Assembly: GCA_009929485.1 (NCBI GenBank) | Contig: SAAJ01000014.1 | Location: forward strand, 1 to 64,000 | DNA from: Negativicutes bacterium | GTDB taxonomy: Bacteria; Bacillota; Negativicutes; Anaeromusales; Anaeromusaceae | Reading direction: 5' to 3' | Length of the DNA stretch: 64,000 bases | Shown: in pieces, positions 50,475 to 59,090 of the stretch | How positions within the stretch are numbered: the stretch's first letter is position 1 | How the letters are laid out: each line of letters starts with the position of its first letter | Notes under the pieces: model-generated | What the model was told of the DNA's origin: nothing | The model's database searches: none | What the model saw: only the letters and a program-made list of their open reading frames with translations | Made by a program: the position numbers and the translations under genes

Positions 50475-51696
50475 GAACTCCTTCACTGCGCCATTGCTGC
50501 AGCGAAGATAAGCGCTGCTCCATACTCCGAGATGTCTTGGCTGCGCTTTCGATGGAAAAAGAGGCTTCTTGCAGCTTTTTCTGCGTTTTTTCCAACAACA
50601 GACCGAAGCGGGCAAATTCCCCTCGCACCGCCCCCAACAACTCCCATACTTCCGCGCTGCGCTGCTCAATGGCCAGCGTTCGAAAGCCTAGCTGCAAACT
50701 ATTCAAGAGCGCTGCCAGGGTCATCGGGCCCGTCACTACGACCCGATGGCGGTGCAGCAGTTCCTCAGCCAAACCAGGACGCTGCAGAACCTCGGCATAT
50801 AAACCTTCCGTAGGCAAGAACAACAAGGCAAAATCGGTCGTATGCGGCGGAGAAACATATTTTTCTGCGATGCTCTTAGCTTCTAAACGCAGTCGCTGCT
50901 CCAGCTTTTTGGCCGCATTTTCCTGTCCCTCGGCATCGCCGGCTTCTCGCGCCTCTTGAAGACGCAAAAAGTCTTCCTGCGGAAACTTCGCATCCACAGG
51001 CAGCCAAATACATCCCTTTTCTCCTTGTCCAGGCAGGCGCAAGGCAAACTCCACCCGCTCGTTGCGTCCTGGAACTACCGCCACATTCGCGGCATACTGC
51101 TCAGGAGCCAATACATCTGATAAAAGGGCGGCTAATTGGATCTCTCCCCAGGTTCCTCGGGTCTTAACATTTGTCAGCACTTTTTTCAAATCACCCACAC
51201 TGGCGGCAAGGTTTTGCATCTCGCCCAAGCCCTTATGCACCATTTCCAGCCGCTCGCTTACCCATTGGAAGCTTTCTCCCAGCTTTCTTTCCAGCGTCTG
51301 TTGCAGCCGTTCGTCCACCATAGCGCGGATTTCTTCCAGGCGTCGTCCGCTTTCCAGACGCAAAGACTCCATTTGCGCTTCCAAGCTTTGCCGCAGATGC
51401 TCTTGGCGTCGTTCCTGCGCCTGCGTCAGGTTCTGCAAGTGGCTGGACATACTTTCCGTCTGCTGCAGCTGCATACCCATATGCTCCGCCAGACGACGCA
51501 GCACGGAATCATTAAAATCCTGCAGTGTTTCCCGCAGTTCTCGACGGCTTTCCTGCAGTTCCTGGCGCAGCTTTTCTTTGTCTGTTTCCGACTCTTCTTT
51601 GGCATTGCCTAAACGGCTGATTTTTTGGAGAAGCCATAGTATTAATACCAATTGCACAATGGCCGCCGCCAACAAAACTATCGTCGCAGTATCCAT
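50452..51696 (-). CDS. rmuC: RmuC-family DNA recombination-limiting protein
   Basis: This 414-aa protein has an N-terminal transmembrane helix (residues 4-22), a long coiled coil (about 30-170) and the conserved nuclease-like RmuC domain (TRGTWGEIQLAALL, WLPVDAKFPQEDFLRL, FLPTEGLYAEVL). RmuC limits inversion at short repeats in E. coli; the mechanism is not well known. It follows the HD-domain gene in one operon. Confidence 0.94.
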   Translation of the reverse strand: MDTATIVLLAAAIVQLVLILWLLQKISRLGNAKEESETDKEKLRQELQESRRELRETLQDFNDSVLRRLAEHMGMQLQQTESMSSHLQNLTQAQERRQEHLRQSLEAQMESLRLESGRRLEEIRAMVDERLQQTLERKLGESFQWVSERLEMVHKGLGEMQNLAASVGDLKKVLTNVKTRGTWGEIQLAALLSDVLAPEQYAANVAVVPGRNERVEFALRLPGQGEKGCIWLPVDAKFPQEDFLRLQEAREAGDAEGQENAAKKLEQRLRLEAKSIAEKYVSPPHTTDFALLFLPTEGLYAEVLQRPGLAEELLHRHRVVVTGPMTLAALLNSLQLGFRTLAIEQRSAEVWELLGAVRGEFARFGLLLEKTQKKLQEASFSIESAAKTSRSMEQRLSSLQQWRSEGVLDEPDNL

Positions 51697-51739
51697 GACA
51701 CCCTCCTGTAAGGCATTCCAATTACGCTATAGGACTTTA

Positions 51740-52321
51740 TCATTTTCCGGCAAAATAGCAGGTAGCCATATCAGCCATATGTAAAGCCGGAACTAACGCG
51801 TAACGTTTCATGGCGCCGGACAGGCTCTGCCCGCCAGCATAGGAACGCGCCGTATCGTCAAAACCGCCCATATGCCAACGAATAGCGAGCATTTCCTCCT
51901 CCGTCAAAGGAATAAACTTCTGCAGCAGCATAACCGACTTTTCCCCATGACCTAAGGGCAGTTGATCATCGATTTCGTACACTTCGACCTTTTCCCATTG
52001 GCCGGTTGTTTCGTTCTTCCGATTCCGAAAGCCTTTTCGATAAAAATTCGCCTTGCATAAATCATGAAATAAGGCGCAGAGACAGGCAGATTCCTGTTCC
52101 AACTCCTGAGAAAAAGCCTGCCTCAAGGTCATCAGGCTGTCGTATACAGCCAGAGAATGCACCAAAAGGCCTCCTTCCTCCGCTCCGTGAAAGGCAGTGC
52201 TCGCAGGAGCTGTATAAAAATCTGTTTCCGTTTCCAAATAATCCAGTAGTTGAATCAGGCCTGGACGATCAATCGTCTTGGCCAATGAAATAAACCGCTC
52301 TTTTTCTTCCTGTAAGGACAT
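51740..52321 (-). CDS. HD-domain protein
   Basis: This 193-aa protein has an HD-type metal phosphohydrolase arrangement: His in GGLLVHSLAVYDS, HD in CALFHDLCKANFYRK, and later His in LPLGHGEKSVML and IRWHMGGFD. The substrate is unknown; similar proteins occur in many Firmicutes and their phages. It is upstream of rmuC and shares its promoter. Confidence 0.82.
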   Translation of the reverse strand: MSLQEEKERFISLAKTIDRPGLIQLLDYLETETDFYTAPASTAFHGAEEGGLLVHSLAVYDSLMTLRQAFSQELEQESACLCALFHDLCKANFYRKGFRNRKNETTGQWEKVEVYEIDDQLPLGHGEKSVMLLQKFIPLTEEEMLAIRWHMGGFDDTARSYAGGQSLSGAMKRYALVPALHMADMATCYFAGK

Positions 52322-52377
52322 CTGCTTTCCTCCTCTAAAAAACCGTATTTTTCGGTCTTATTGCTTTTATGAAAACA

Positions 52378-52390
52378 GGTATATTATACC
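52378..52390 (-). promoter_or_regulatory. Likely -10 element of the HD-rmuC operon
   Basis: A perfect TATAAT (52383-52388, minus strand) sits in a near-palindrome GGTATAATATACC about 60 bases before the start codon. The -35 is poor (TGGTTA at 17 bases). Confidence 0.45.
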
Positions 52391-52443
52391 GCAAATGCAG
52401 CGACGTAACCAGGACGAGAATAAATCATCACCTTGCTCTGGAA

Positions 52444-52665
52444 TTGTCTACTGATTTATGTTAGTATAAACAGGAGCAACGGAGCATGAGTGCTCTGCCG
52501 TTCTGGTGGGGAAGCGGCAGAGCCGGGGGCGTGCTCCGTTGTGCGTGATTTTTCTCTTGAAACCCCTTTCGCGTCTTTCGTATATTTCGCGGTTCGATCA
52601 TAAATTCTAATATATTTAAAAAGCAAGCTGACCTTGTCGCGCAGACAGGGTCAGCTTTTTTTCGT
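52444..52665 (+). ncRNA. Candidate small RNA locus (family not recognised)
   Basis: On the plus strand, TTGTCT/TATAAA (52444-52449 and 52465-52470, 15-base spacer) is followed by a strong two-part stem. Outer arms GCAACGGAGCA and TGCTCCGTTG enclose GCTCTGCCG and CGGCAGAGC around a loop with TGGTGGGG. About 80 AT-rich bases and a strong terminator follow. The predicted transcript is about 190 nt. No open frame is credible. I considered 6S and SRP RNA, but the conserved helix-8 and bubble features are not evident. Confidence 0.5.
52621..52662. terminator. Bidirectional terminator
   Basis: AAGCTGACC and GGTCAGCTT pair with a further TTGTC/GACA step in between, followed by seven T residues on the plus strand and GCTTTTT on the minus strand. 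It can end the candidate RNA (plus) and the small Cys4 gene (minus). Confidence 0.88.
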
Positions 52666-52747
52666 GCTCTGTGCAAAACCGTTGCCCGTGCTTCTCCTGC
52701 GTACCCTCCCTTGACTCCCGCGACTCTTGTTCAATTTTCTTCTGGCC

Positions 52748-52936
52748 TTAGCGCGGCTCGTCTTTCGGCTCAAAGGACAGGCATTGCCGCTGGGAAACTT
52801 CCCTAGTCACCCTGTTAGGCATATTCTTGCTTTTAAAGCCCATAGCCTTGCAACCATAGGGAAATTCTTTTTCCCAAGTGATATAGAAATACTTGCATTT
52901 ATTGCAGTTGATTTTATTCGTTCCCTGCTCCTGCAT
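52748..52936 (-). CDS. Small conserved Cys4 protein
   Basis: This 62-aa protein has the pattern CNKCKYFYITWEKEFPYGC, then KAMGFKSKNMP and a final QCLSFEP. Four cysteines suggest a zinc or iron-sulfur site. Close relatives occur in many anaerobes and are sometimes annotated, without good reason, as uracil-DNA glycosylase. The function is unknown. AAAGGAGG lies ahead of the ATG, so it is a real gene. Confidence 0.8.
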   Translation of the reverse strand: MQEQGTNKINCNKCKYFYITWEKEFPYGCKAMGFKSKNMPNRVTREVSQRQCLSFEPKDEPR

Positions 52937-52983
52937 GGTTTTCGCCTCCTTTTGGCAAACCTGCTCCTATCAAAACGATGTAT

Positions 52984-53799
52984 CTACAACCACGCCAAAA
53001 AACCTAATCGTCCGCTTTGTCCGTTGTCGCCGCGATGAGAAAAAAACAGATCTTTTTGACAACAAGTGCACACGCCGGAGTCAGCGATCCGTTGCAGCGG
53101 TATGCCGGCTTGAGAAAGAAGCCAGGCGTTAAAGCCTCGCAAATCAAGCCTATGTTCGCCCTTTTCGCTGCGCAGCAGTCCTGCGGGAAGATTAGCCGGC
53201 AGCTTCTGCAGCACATTCTCGCCCACAGGATAACAGCACGGCCCAATAGACGGTCCCAATGCAGCCAAGCATTCTTCCCCTTTTGTGCCAAAGCGCTCCT
53301 TCATAACCTGCAAGGAGGCCGCAGCAATACCGGCTACCGTGCCTTTCCATCCGGCATGAGCCAGCGCCAGCACGCGGTGCACGGGATCAAAAAGCAGTAC
53401 AGGCACGCAATCCGCTACTAAAAGGAGCAGCGGAACACCCTTGGCCGCGGTCACCACTGCATCAGTTCCAACCAACGCACCGTCCCAAGCAAAAGCGCCT
53501 TGGCCGCATTGACCTTCGTCCACTACGGCCACTACATTTCCGTGAACCTGCTGCAGCGCCACTACCTTGGACGCCTCAGCGCCAACGGCTTTGCAAAAGA
53601 GCTTACGGTTGGCAGTAACATCTTCCGCACAATCGCCGACATGATATCCCAAATTCAAAGACAGCCAAGGCGCCTTGCTAACACCGCCAAGACGAGTGGA
53701 CATGGCATGCTGCAAGCCAGCCTCTTGGAGCAAAGAAAAGCGTCCTACTGTCAAAGCTCCTGCCTTTTCCAGATAAAAAGACTCTTTTTCTTTCACCAT
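52984..53799 (-). CDS. pgeF: PgeF/YlmD-family multicopper-type (laccase-domain) protein
   Basis: Family members act as purine nucleoside phosphorylases in vitro, and in E. coli as peptidoglycan editing factor. The 271-aa protein has STRLGGVSKAPWLSLNLG, LQQVHGNVVAVVD, LLVADCVPVLLFDP, ALAHAGWKGTVAGI and GPSIGPCCYPVG, which include the metal-binding His and Cys. The ATG at 53799 lies in the sequence ATGGTGA and overlaps the upstream radical SAM stop. The longer frame is not conserved. Confidence 0.92.
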   Translation of the reverse strand: MVKEKESFYLEKAGALTVGRFSLLQEAGLQHAMSTRLGGVSKAPWLSLNLGYHVGDCAEDVTANRKLFCKAVGAEASKVVALQQVHGNVVAVVDEGQCGQGAFAWDGALVGTDAVVTAAKGVPLLLLVADCVPVLLFDPVHRVLALAHAGWKGTVAGIAAASLQVMKERFGTKGEECLAALGPSIGPCCYPVGENVLQKLPANLPAGLLRSEKGEHRLDLRGFNAWLLSQAGIPLQRIADSGVCTCCQKDLFFSHRGDNGQSGRLGFLAWL

Positions 53800-55550
53800 G
53801 CTTCCCTGCCTTCCCGGCAGATACCGCAACGCCTGCAGCCTGGAAAGCATCCTTTTGTGGGCGCTTCCTTGACGGCGCGCTGCCATTCCTGCCATAAATA
53901 ATCCTTGTTAAAGCCCATATCCAAGTGCGCCCAAGGAAGACGTTCGTCTATGGATCGCTGTCGATATAAATAACTCTCCTCATCCAAGCCGGCGTCTTTT
54001 AAGCAAGCGGTAAAGCGCCGCCAGCCGCCCTTCGCTGCGGCAGCCGCCAAAACCGGCGCCAACCGGCGATCCCCCCGCGCCAACACAGCCTGCACATAGG
54101 CTTCCCGCGGCGGCTCGCTGAGAATTTCTATACGTCGTTGCGATTTAAGCAAGCTTTCCAAGCGGCGCAGCCGCTGCTGAACTACCTTTTTATCCGCCAT
54201 AGGCAGCCACTGAAAGGGAGTAAACGGCTTAGGTATAAAGGGATTGACACTAAGAGTCAGCTTGCCCTTGGAGCCCGCTTCTTCCATACACGCCAGCACC
54301 CGCAAGGCCATCTCGGCAATAGCGTCAATATCTTCATCGACTTCCGTCGGCAAGCCAATCATAATATACAGACGCAGATTGGGAATGCCTGCCTGCGCCG
54401 CCAGGCGCACACCTTCTAAAAGATGCTCTTCTCGAATCCCCTTGTTGATGACGTCTCGCAAGCGCTGACTGCCGGCTTCCGGTGCTAAGGTCAGCGTCCG
54501 GTGTCCGCTGGCGGCCAAACCGGCCACCAATACCGCATCCAATGAATCCGCTCTCAAGGAGGCTACGGAAAAGCGCATCCCCTTGGCTTCAAATTCATGG
54601 CACAAGGCTTGAATCTCCGGATAATCGGAAACAGCCGCCCCCATCAGGCCCACTTTCATACCCTGCTGCTGCGCCCGCAAAAGCGCTTGACGCAGTACAG
54701 ACAGCGACCGCGGCCGAGGCTGGCGAAAACAGTACCCGGCCATGCAGAAACGGCAGTGCCGTCCGCAGCCGCGGGCCACTTCCAATAAAAACAGCTTGCC
54801 GAACTCCGCGTCTTCCGCAAAAACAGCCGTTTCTCCCGGGTAGTCGTCTAAGCGTTCTACTCTGCGCCGCGAAATGGTCTCCGGAACCTTCCCCAGCTTC
54901 CGCCACGCTGTCACTCGTCCGTCCGCCTCGTAATTCGCTTCGTAAAAGGCGGGCACATAAACACCGGGAATGTGCGCCCACGCCAGCAGCACCTCCTGGC
55001 GCGTTTTACCTTTGGTACGACAGTCCTGGTACACGTCCACCAGCTCCTGCAAAACTTCTTCGCCTTCGCCGATAATGGCCGCATCAACAAACGGCGCCAA
55101 CGGTTCCGGATTGAACGTAGCGCAAGGGCCGCCAATCAACACAAAGGGATCCTGCTCGCCCCGTTCCACAGCCAATTGTGGAATTCGCCCCAGTTGCAGC
55201 ATATCCAAAAAATGAAAATAATCCATTTCAAAAGAAAGCGCAAACCCTACCAGCGCGAACGCGCTTAACGGCCGCTGACTCTCCACGGTCATCAGCGGCG
55301 TCTGCGTACGAATATGCTCGTCCCAGGCTTTTTTTTCCGGCAAAAAAGCCCGCTCGCAGCACAGGTCTCCCCGTTCATTGAGCAGGCGATATAAAATATG
55401 CAAGCCTAAATTAGACATGCCCACTTGATAATTATTGGGATAGACCAAGGCAAAACCCCTGCCGCCTGCCTGCGGCGGCGCACAGGTATTTTCCTCCTGC
55501 TCGCGGCGCTGCCGCAAGGCTTCTTTTAAGCTCCAAGACATATGGTTCAC
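53793..55550 (-). CDS. B12-binding-type radical SAM protein (TIGR03960-like)
   Basis: This 585-aa protein has an N-terminal B12-binding-like region (FALVYPNNYQVGMSNLGL, VLIGGPCATFNPEPL, DAAIIGEGEEVLQE) and a radical SAM core with CGRHCRFCMAGYC. A C-terminal cysteine cluster (CFPGCRRCGIC) may hold another cluster. The related TIGR03960 family is often next to a DUF2344 gene, which is not seen here. The substrate is unknown. The start is a GTG with AGGA five bases upstream. Position next to the cobalamin operon may be functional, but it is read into pgeF. Confidence 0.85.
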   Translation of the reverse strand: MNHMSWSLKEALRQRREQEENTCAPPQAGGRGFALVYPNNYQVGMSNLGLHILYRLLNERGDLCCERAFLPEKKAWDEHIRTQTPLMTVESQRPLSAFALVGFALSFEMDYFHFLDMLQLGRIPQLAVERGEQDPFVLIGGPCATFNPEPLAPFVDAAIIGEGEEVLQELVDVYQDCRTKGKTRQEVLLAWAHIPGVYVPAFYEANYEADGRVTAWRKLGKVPETISRRRVERLDDYPGETAVFAEDAEFGKLFLLEVARGCGRHCRFCMAGYCFRQPRPRSLSVLRQALLRAQQQGMKVGLMGAAVSDYPEIQALCHEFEAKGMRFSVASLRADSLDAVLVAGLAASGHRTLTLAPEAGSQRLRDVINKGIREEHLLEGVRLAAQAGIPNLRLYIMIGLPTEVDEDIDAIAEMALRVLACMEEAGSKGKLTLSVNPFIPKPFTPFQWLPMADKKVVQQRLRRLESLLKSQRRIEILSEPPREAYVQAVLARGDRRLAPVLAAAAAKGGWRRFTACLKDAGLDEESYLYRQRSIDERLPWAHLDMGFNKDYLWQEWQRAVKEAPTKGCFPGCRRCGICREGREAW

Positions 55551-55599
55551 TCACTTCCTGTCTCTGTTTCTTCCATCATAGCAGAGATTCCCTGTAATG

Positions 55600-56205
55600 T
55601 CAGCGAAGATGGTGCACATCATTCACAAGAGAAACCAGGACTTTTTGCGGCAGCACTTCCAAAATATTTACCGCCGTATTGCTCTGCCGTATAGCCCAAA
55701 GACGGTTCAAATCCATGCCTAACACATCGCAAAGCACCGTGCGAATCGCAGCGCCATGAGACACAATAACCACGGTCTGTCCTTCATGCCGCTGGGCTAG
55801 CTCGCGCAAAGCCTCCATCATCCGCTGCTGCACCTCAAAAAAGGTCTCGCCGCCGGGAATTTCAATTTCCGCCGGATGCGAAAATAACCGATTTCCCGTA
55901 CCGCCGCCATCTAAATCAAGGGAATCATAGGTCATGCCTTCCCATTCGCCAAAGGAAATTTCCCGCAAATCCCGGCGAGTTAATACATCCAAGCCATGTA
56001 CGGCGGCAATCTGGGCTGCCGTCACAAAAGCCCTGCTCAAATCGCTGCTGTAGACGGCGGCTATCTTTTCATCCGCCAGCCGCCGCGCCACTTTTCCCGC
56101 CTGTTCAATGCCGTTCGCAGTCAAAGAAATGTCTGTTTGCCCTTGATATCGCATCTCTATGTTCCAAGTCGTTTCACCATGACGCACCAAAATTAATTTA
56201 CTCAT
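55600..56205 (-). CDS. cobC: Alpha-ribazole phosphatase / histidine phosphatase (CobC)
   Basis: This 201-aa histidine phosphatase has the catalytic LVRHGETTWN, the second His in VIVSHGAAIRT and Glu in EISFGEWEGM. In this cobalamin cluster it most likely removes the 5'-phosphate of alpha-ribazole phosphate or adenosylcobalamin phosphate. General phosphoglycerate mutase-like activity cannot be ruled out. It is the last of the cob genes. Confidence 0.85.
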   Translation of the reverse strand: MSKLILVRHGETTWNIEMRYQGQTDISLTANGIEQAGKVARRLADEKIAAVYSSDLSRAFVTAAQIAAVHGLDVLTRRDLREISFGEWEGMTYDSLDLDGGGTGNRLFSHPAEIEIPGGETFFEVQQRMMEALRELAQRHEGQTVVIVSHGAAIRTVLCDVLGMDLNRLWAIRQSNTAVNILEVLPQKVLVSLVNDVHHLR

Positions 56206-56242
56206 ACTCCATTTCCTTTCTCGAAAAGCCGCACTTCTTATC

Positions 56243-57340
56243 TTACTTTGTCAATTCAGCCGTCAAGGCCGCCACTAGGCGCTCATTTTCGTCTTGCCTA
56301 CGCACAGCCACTCGGATATGACTGTCGCCAAGGCCTACGTAATTGGCGCAGTCCCGCACCAAAATTCCTTGTCGTTTCAAACGCTCCCGCCATTGGCTGG
56401 AAGTCAGACCTGTTTGTTTCATATCTAAAAGAATATAATTTACCGCCGGTTCATAGGCATGCACTCCCGGCAGCGCCGCTAACGCTGCGTACAACGCCTG
56501 CTTCGCCTGAGCTACATAGGCGCGGCTTTCCTGCTGATAGTCGCTGCAGCGAAGGGCCCACAAGCCTGCCTGCTGCGCCAAAAAGTTCACATTCCACGTG
56601 TCCTTTTTCGCCGTCAATTCTTGGATCAGCACCGCATCGCCTGCCATAAAACCCAAACGCAGTCCCGGGATGGCGTAAAATTTAGTCAAAGAACGCAAAA
56701 CCGCCGCCTGATCTCCCATTCTCGGCAAATCCGGCAAAATGCTGTATTTTTTCTGTTCCGGCAAAAAATCCTGAAAGGATTCATCCACAAGCAAAAAGCA
56801 CTGCTGCCTGGCTGCTTCTGCCGCCAAACGCAGCACCGCTTCGCGCTTGAGCAGCGTCCCTGTGGGATTATTGGGATTACAAAGAAAAAACATATCCGCT
56901 GCCGCCAAGGCGGCTTGCATTTGCTCCCAAGGCAGTGCAAATCCGTCTGCACCAGCCAATGGCAAGTAAGAAACTTCCGCCCCAGCGGCGCGAGCCGCCT
57001 TTTCATATTCGCTAAAGGTTGGCGCCGTCACCAGCACACGCCTTGGTTTGAGCGTATAGCAAAGCAAGTACAGCAGTTCCGCTGCGCCATTCCCTACAAT
57101 CACACTTTCCGAAGCACAGCCATGGCTTGCAGCCAAAGCCTGTCGCAGCTCCGCCGCCTCCGGTTCCGGATAATGCACAACCCCGCCCAAAAGGGAAGCC
57201 AACTGCTCCTTCAAGCCAGGCGGCAAGCCCAAGGGGTTGATATTGGCGCTGAAATCCAGTACCGCTTCCGGCGACAACCCCAATTCACCGGCAGCAGCGT
57301 AAATATTGCCGCCATGCTCAAAAGCAGCGAACCCAGTCAT
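56243..57340 (-). CDS. cobD: L-threonine-O-3-phosphate decarboxylase (CobD)
   Basis: This PLP enzyme makes aminopropanol phosphate for the corrin side arm. The 365-aa protein resembles histidinol-phosphate aminotransferases (FSANINPLGLPPGLKE, NGAAELLYLL, CNPNNPTGTLL) with the PLP Lys in SLTKFYAIPGLRLGF. The ATG at 57340 follows AAGGAGGGGG and overlaps the kinase gene upstream. Context and the adjacent threonine kinase favour CobD over HisC. Confidence 0.9.
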   Translation of the reverse strand: MTGFAAFEHGGNIYAAAGELGLSPEAVLDFSANINPLGLPPGLKEQLASLLGGVVHYPEPEAAELRQALAASHGCASESVIVGNGAAELLYLLCYTLKPRRVLVTAPTFSEYEKAARAAGAEVSYLPLAGADGFALPWEQMQAALAAADMFFLCNPNNPTGTLLKREAVLRLAAEAARQQCFLLVDESFQDFLPEQKKYSILPDLPRMGDQAAVLRSLTKFYAIPGLRLGFMAGDAVLIQELTAKKDTWNVNFLAQQAGLWALRCSDYQQESRAYVAQAKQALYAALAALPGVHAYEPAVNYILLDMKQTGLTSSQWRERLKRQGILVRDCANYVGLGDSHIRVAVRRQDENERLVAALTAELTK

Positions 57341-58283
57341 GCTCTTCCCCCTCCTTGCCACAACGATACCAACTGCCGCCGGACACCAGCGGCCAGCTTC
57401 CCAAAAAAGAAAGCTGCGGCAGTTCCTGTTCTACCCGCTTCTGCAAGGTTTCTATCGTTTCTGAAGCTACATCGCCTTTCCACAAAACCCCCAGTACCGT
57501 ACCGCTATGAGCCACATTGACGCCAATCGCTCCTTGTTGCAAGGCCAGCGACCAGAGCAGCTCCAGCTCTAGCTTGGGCAGCAAAATCTGATTAGCCCGC
57601 GCGCTAAGCATAGCGCCATGGCCCAACCAAAACGCTTCCTGTTCTTTCATACCCCGTTTTATGCATTGCACTGCTTGACGAACCACTCGTTCCTTGGCTC
57701 GGTTAAAGCAGTGCAATTCCTGACGCTCATTAAAACGCTGCGTATCCACCTGGCCGCCTTGGTCCCAGACAGAGACCATGATCGCCGGCGGTTCCCCCAA
57801 GCTGCAAAACGCAGCGCCCGTCACATGGTCGATTTGCGCAACACCAGGACAAAAGACGCCATCCGTAGGCTCCACCCCAGTCGCCAGCGTCAAAATCTCT
57901 TGCGGTGCAAGAACTCTTCCGAAAGCAAGAGCCACTGCTTGACAGGCAGCACCGATATCGGCGCTGCTAGACGACATGCCCTTCCCTACTGGCAATTGCG
58001 AACAAATCTCCAGTTCTCCTGGAAGCTGCTTTTCTCCCAAGAAAAGCAGCGTCTTAGCCACTGCTTGTTGCGTTTTAGGTCCGCCCAAAACAGTCGGCGC
58101 TTTAGTTGGCCGCAAAATAGCCCGGGAATAACTGCCGATCGGACAGGTGATCAGAAAGTAAGCTTCATCCACCAAGCCCTGCGTCAATTCACCGCAAGAC
58201 CCAGGAACACGCACCTCCAAAGTTTGCTCGGCTGCCAACTGTTCGGGTATATTTTTATACTGCGGGGACGTTTTTTCGTCCAT
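57318..58283 (-). CDS. pduX: PduX-like L-threonine kinase (GHMP family)
   Basis: This 321-aa GHMP kinase has VRVPGSCGELTQG at the start and the ATP loop PVGKGMSSSSADIGAA. L-threonine kinase supplies threonine phosphate to CobD, the next gene, which overlaps it. The ATG at 58283 has GGAGG 11 bases upstream. Other GHMP kinases share the fold, but the gene pair supports PduX. Confidence 0.87.
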   Translation of the reverse strand: MDEKTSPQYKNIPEQLAAEQTLEVRVPGSCGELTQGLVDEAYFLITCPIGSYSRAILRPTKAPTVLGGPKTQQAVAKTLLFLGEKQLPGELEICSQLPVGKGMSSSSADIGAACQAVALAFGRVLAPQEILTLATGVEPTDGVFCPGVAQIDHVTGAAFCSLGEPPAIMVSVWDQGGQVDTQRFNERQELHCFNRAKERVVRQAVQCIKRGMKEQEAFWLGHGAMLSARANQILLPKLELELLWSLALQQGAIGVNVAHSGTVLGVLWKGDVASETIETLQKRVEQELPQLSFLGSWPLVSGGSWYRCGKEGEEHDWVRCF

Positions 58284-58307
58284 GCGTCTTGATTCCTCCA
58301 TCCTGTT

Positions 58308-59057
58308 CTAATACAAAAAAGCCAGCAAGACGACAACTTCCGTAATTTCCGTCAGAGCTCCATATACATCGCCTGTAAGTCCGCCCAACTTGCGGCTGAT
58401 CAAAAAGCCGCAGCCAAAAGCGCACACCAGCGCCGCTACCAAAGCGATCAACCCTTGGCCGCCCAAGGGCAGCACAAGCAAAAACGAAAGCACTAGAGCT
58501 ATCCATAAGGCCCCCTCACCGGCATAAGCGGAAAAAGCGCGTCCCATGCCGTTTTCCCGAGCGTAAGGAAAGCAGGTAATTCCTACTACCATCGCTAAAC
58601 GCCCTAATACAGGCATGGCAAAAAGCGCCGCCGGCAAAGTCAGCGACGCCAAATCGGCAATCAGAGACCATTTCAAAGCAAAGAGCATTAAAAAAGTGGT
58701 CACCCCATGGGCGCCCACACGGCTGTCCTTCATGATTTCCAGCATCCGTGGCCGATGACGGCCGGAAAAAAGACCGTCCATGGTATCCATAAAGCCGTCG
58801 CAGTGCAAGCCGCCTGTCAAGAGAATGGGCAACGCCGTAAGAATGGTAACAACTACTGTCGGCGGGTACGTACTAACCCAAGTAGGAAGCCATACATACA
58901 GCACCTGCCAAGCAGCTACAAAGCACAAGCCCAGTACGGCTCCAACCAGCGGGAAATAGCGCACGCTGCGGCCGCATCCCTCTTCATCCCAAAACAACTC
59001 TCCCGACAAACGCAGACGCGTCAAAAACTGCAATCCCAGCAAAAAATCATTGAACAT
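58308..59057 (-). CDS. cobS: Cobalamin synthase (CobS)
   Basis: CobS joins adenosyl-GDP-cobinamide with alpha-ribazole in the membrane. The 249-aa protein has about six membrane helices, the opening FLLGLQFLTRLRL, and the acidic metal motif GGLHCDGFMDTMDGLFSG. It sits between the kinase and cbiB. Confidence 0.94.
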   Translation of the reverse strand: MFNDFLLGLQFLTRLRLSGELFWDEEGCGRSVRYFPLVGAVLGLCFVAAWQVLYVWLPTWVSTYPPTVVVTILTALPILLTGGLHCDGFMDTMDGLFSGRHRPRMLEIMKDSRVGAHGVTTFLMLFALKWSLIADLASLTLPAALFAMPVLGRLAMVVGITCFPYARENGMGRAFSAYAGEGALWIALVLSFLLVLPLGGQGLIALVAALVCAFGCGFLISRKLGGLTGDVYGALTEITEVVVLLAFLY

Positions 59058-59090
59058 AGTTTCCCTCCGGCATCTCCATTCTTCTTTAGA

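Noticed and set aside
50155-50511. Protein-coding frames across rnpB
   Set aside because: The conserved RNase P RNA segments and pairing ends explain this region.
52461-52676. 71-codon minus-strand frame across the candidate small RNA
   Set aside because: No start signal and no recognisable protein; it is explained by the stem and terminator sequence.
52984-53895. Longer start for pgeF inside the radical SAM gene
   Set aside because: The first 32 residues are not conserved and the ATG at 53799 has a good ribosome binding site.
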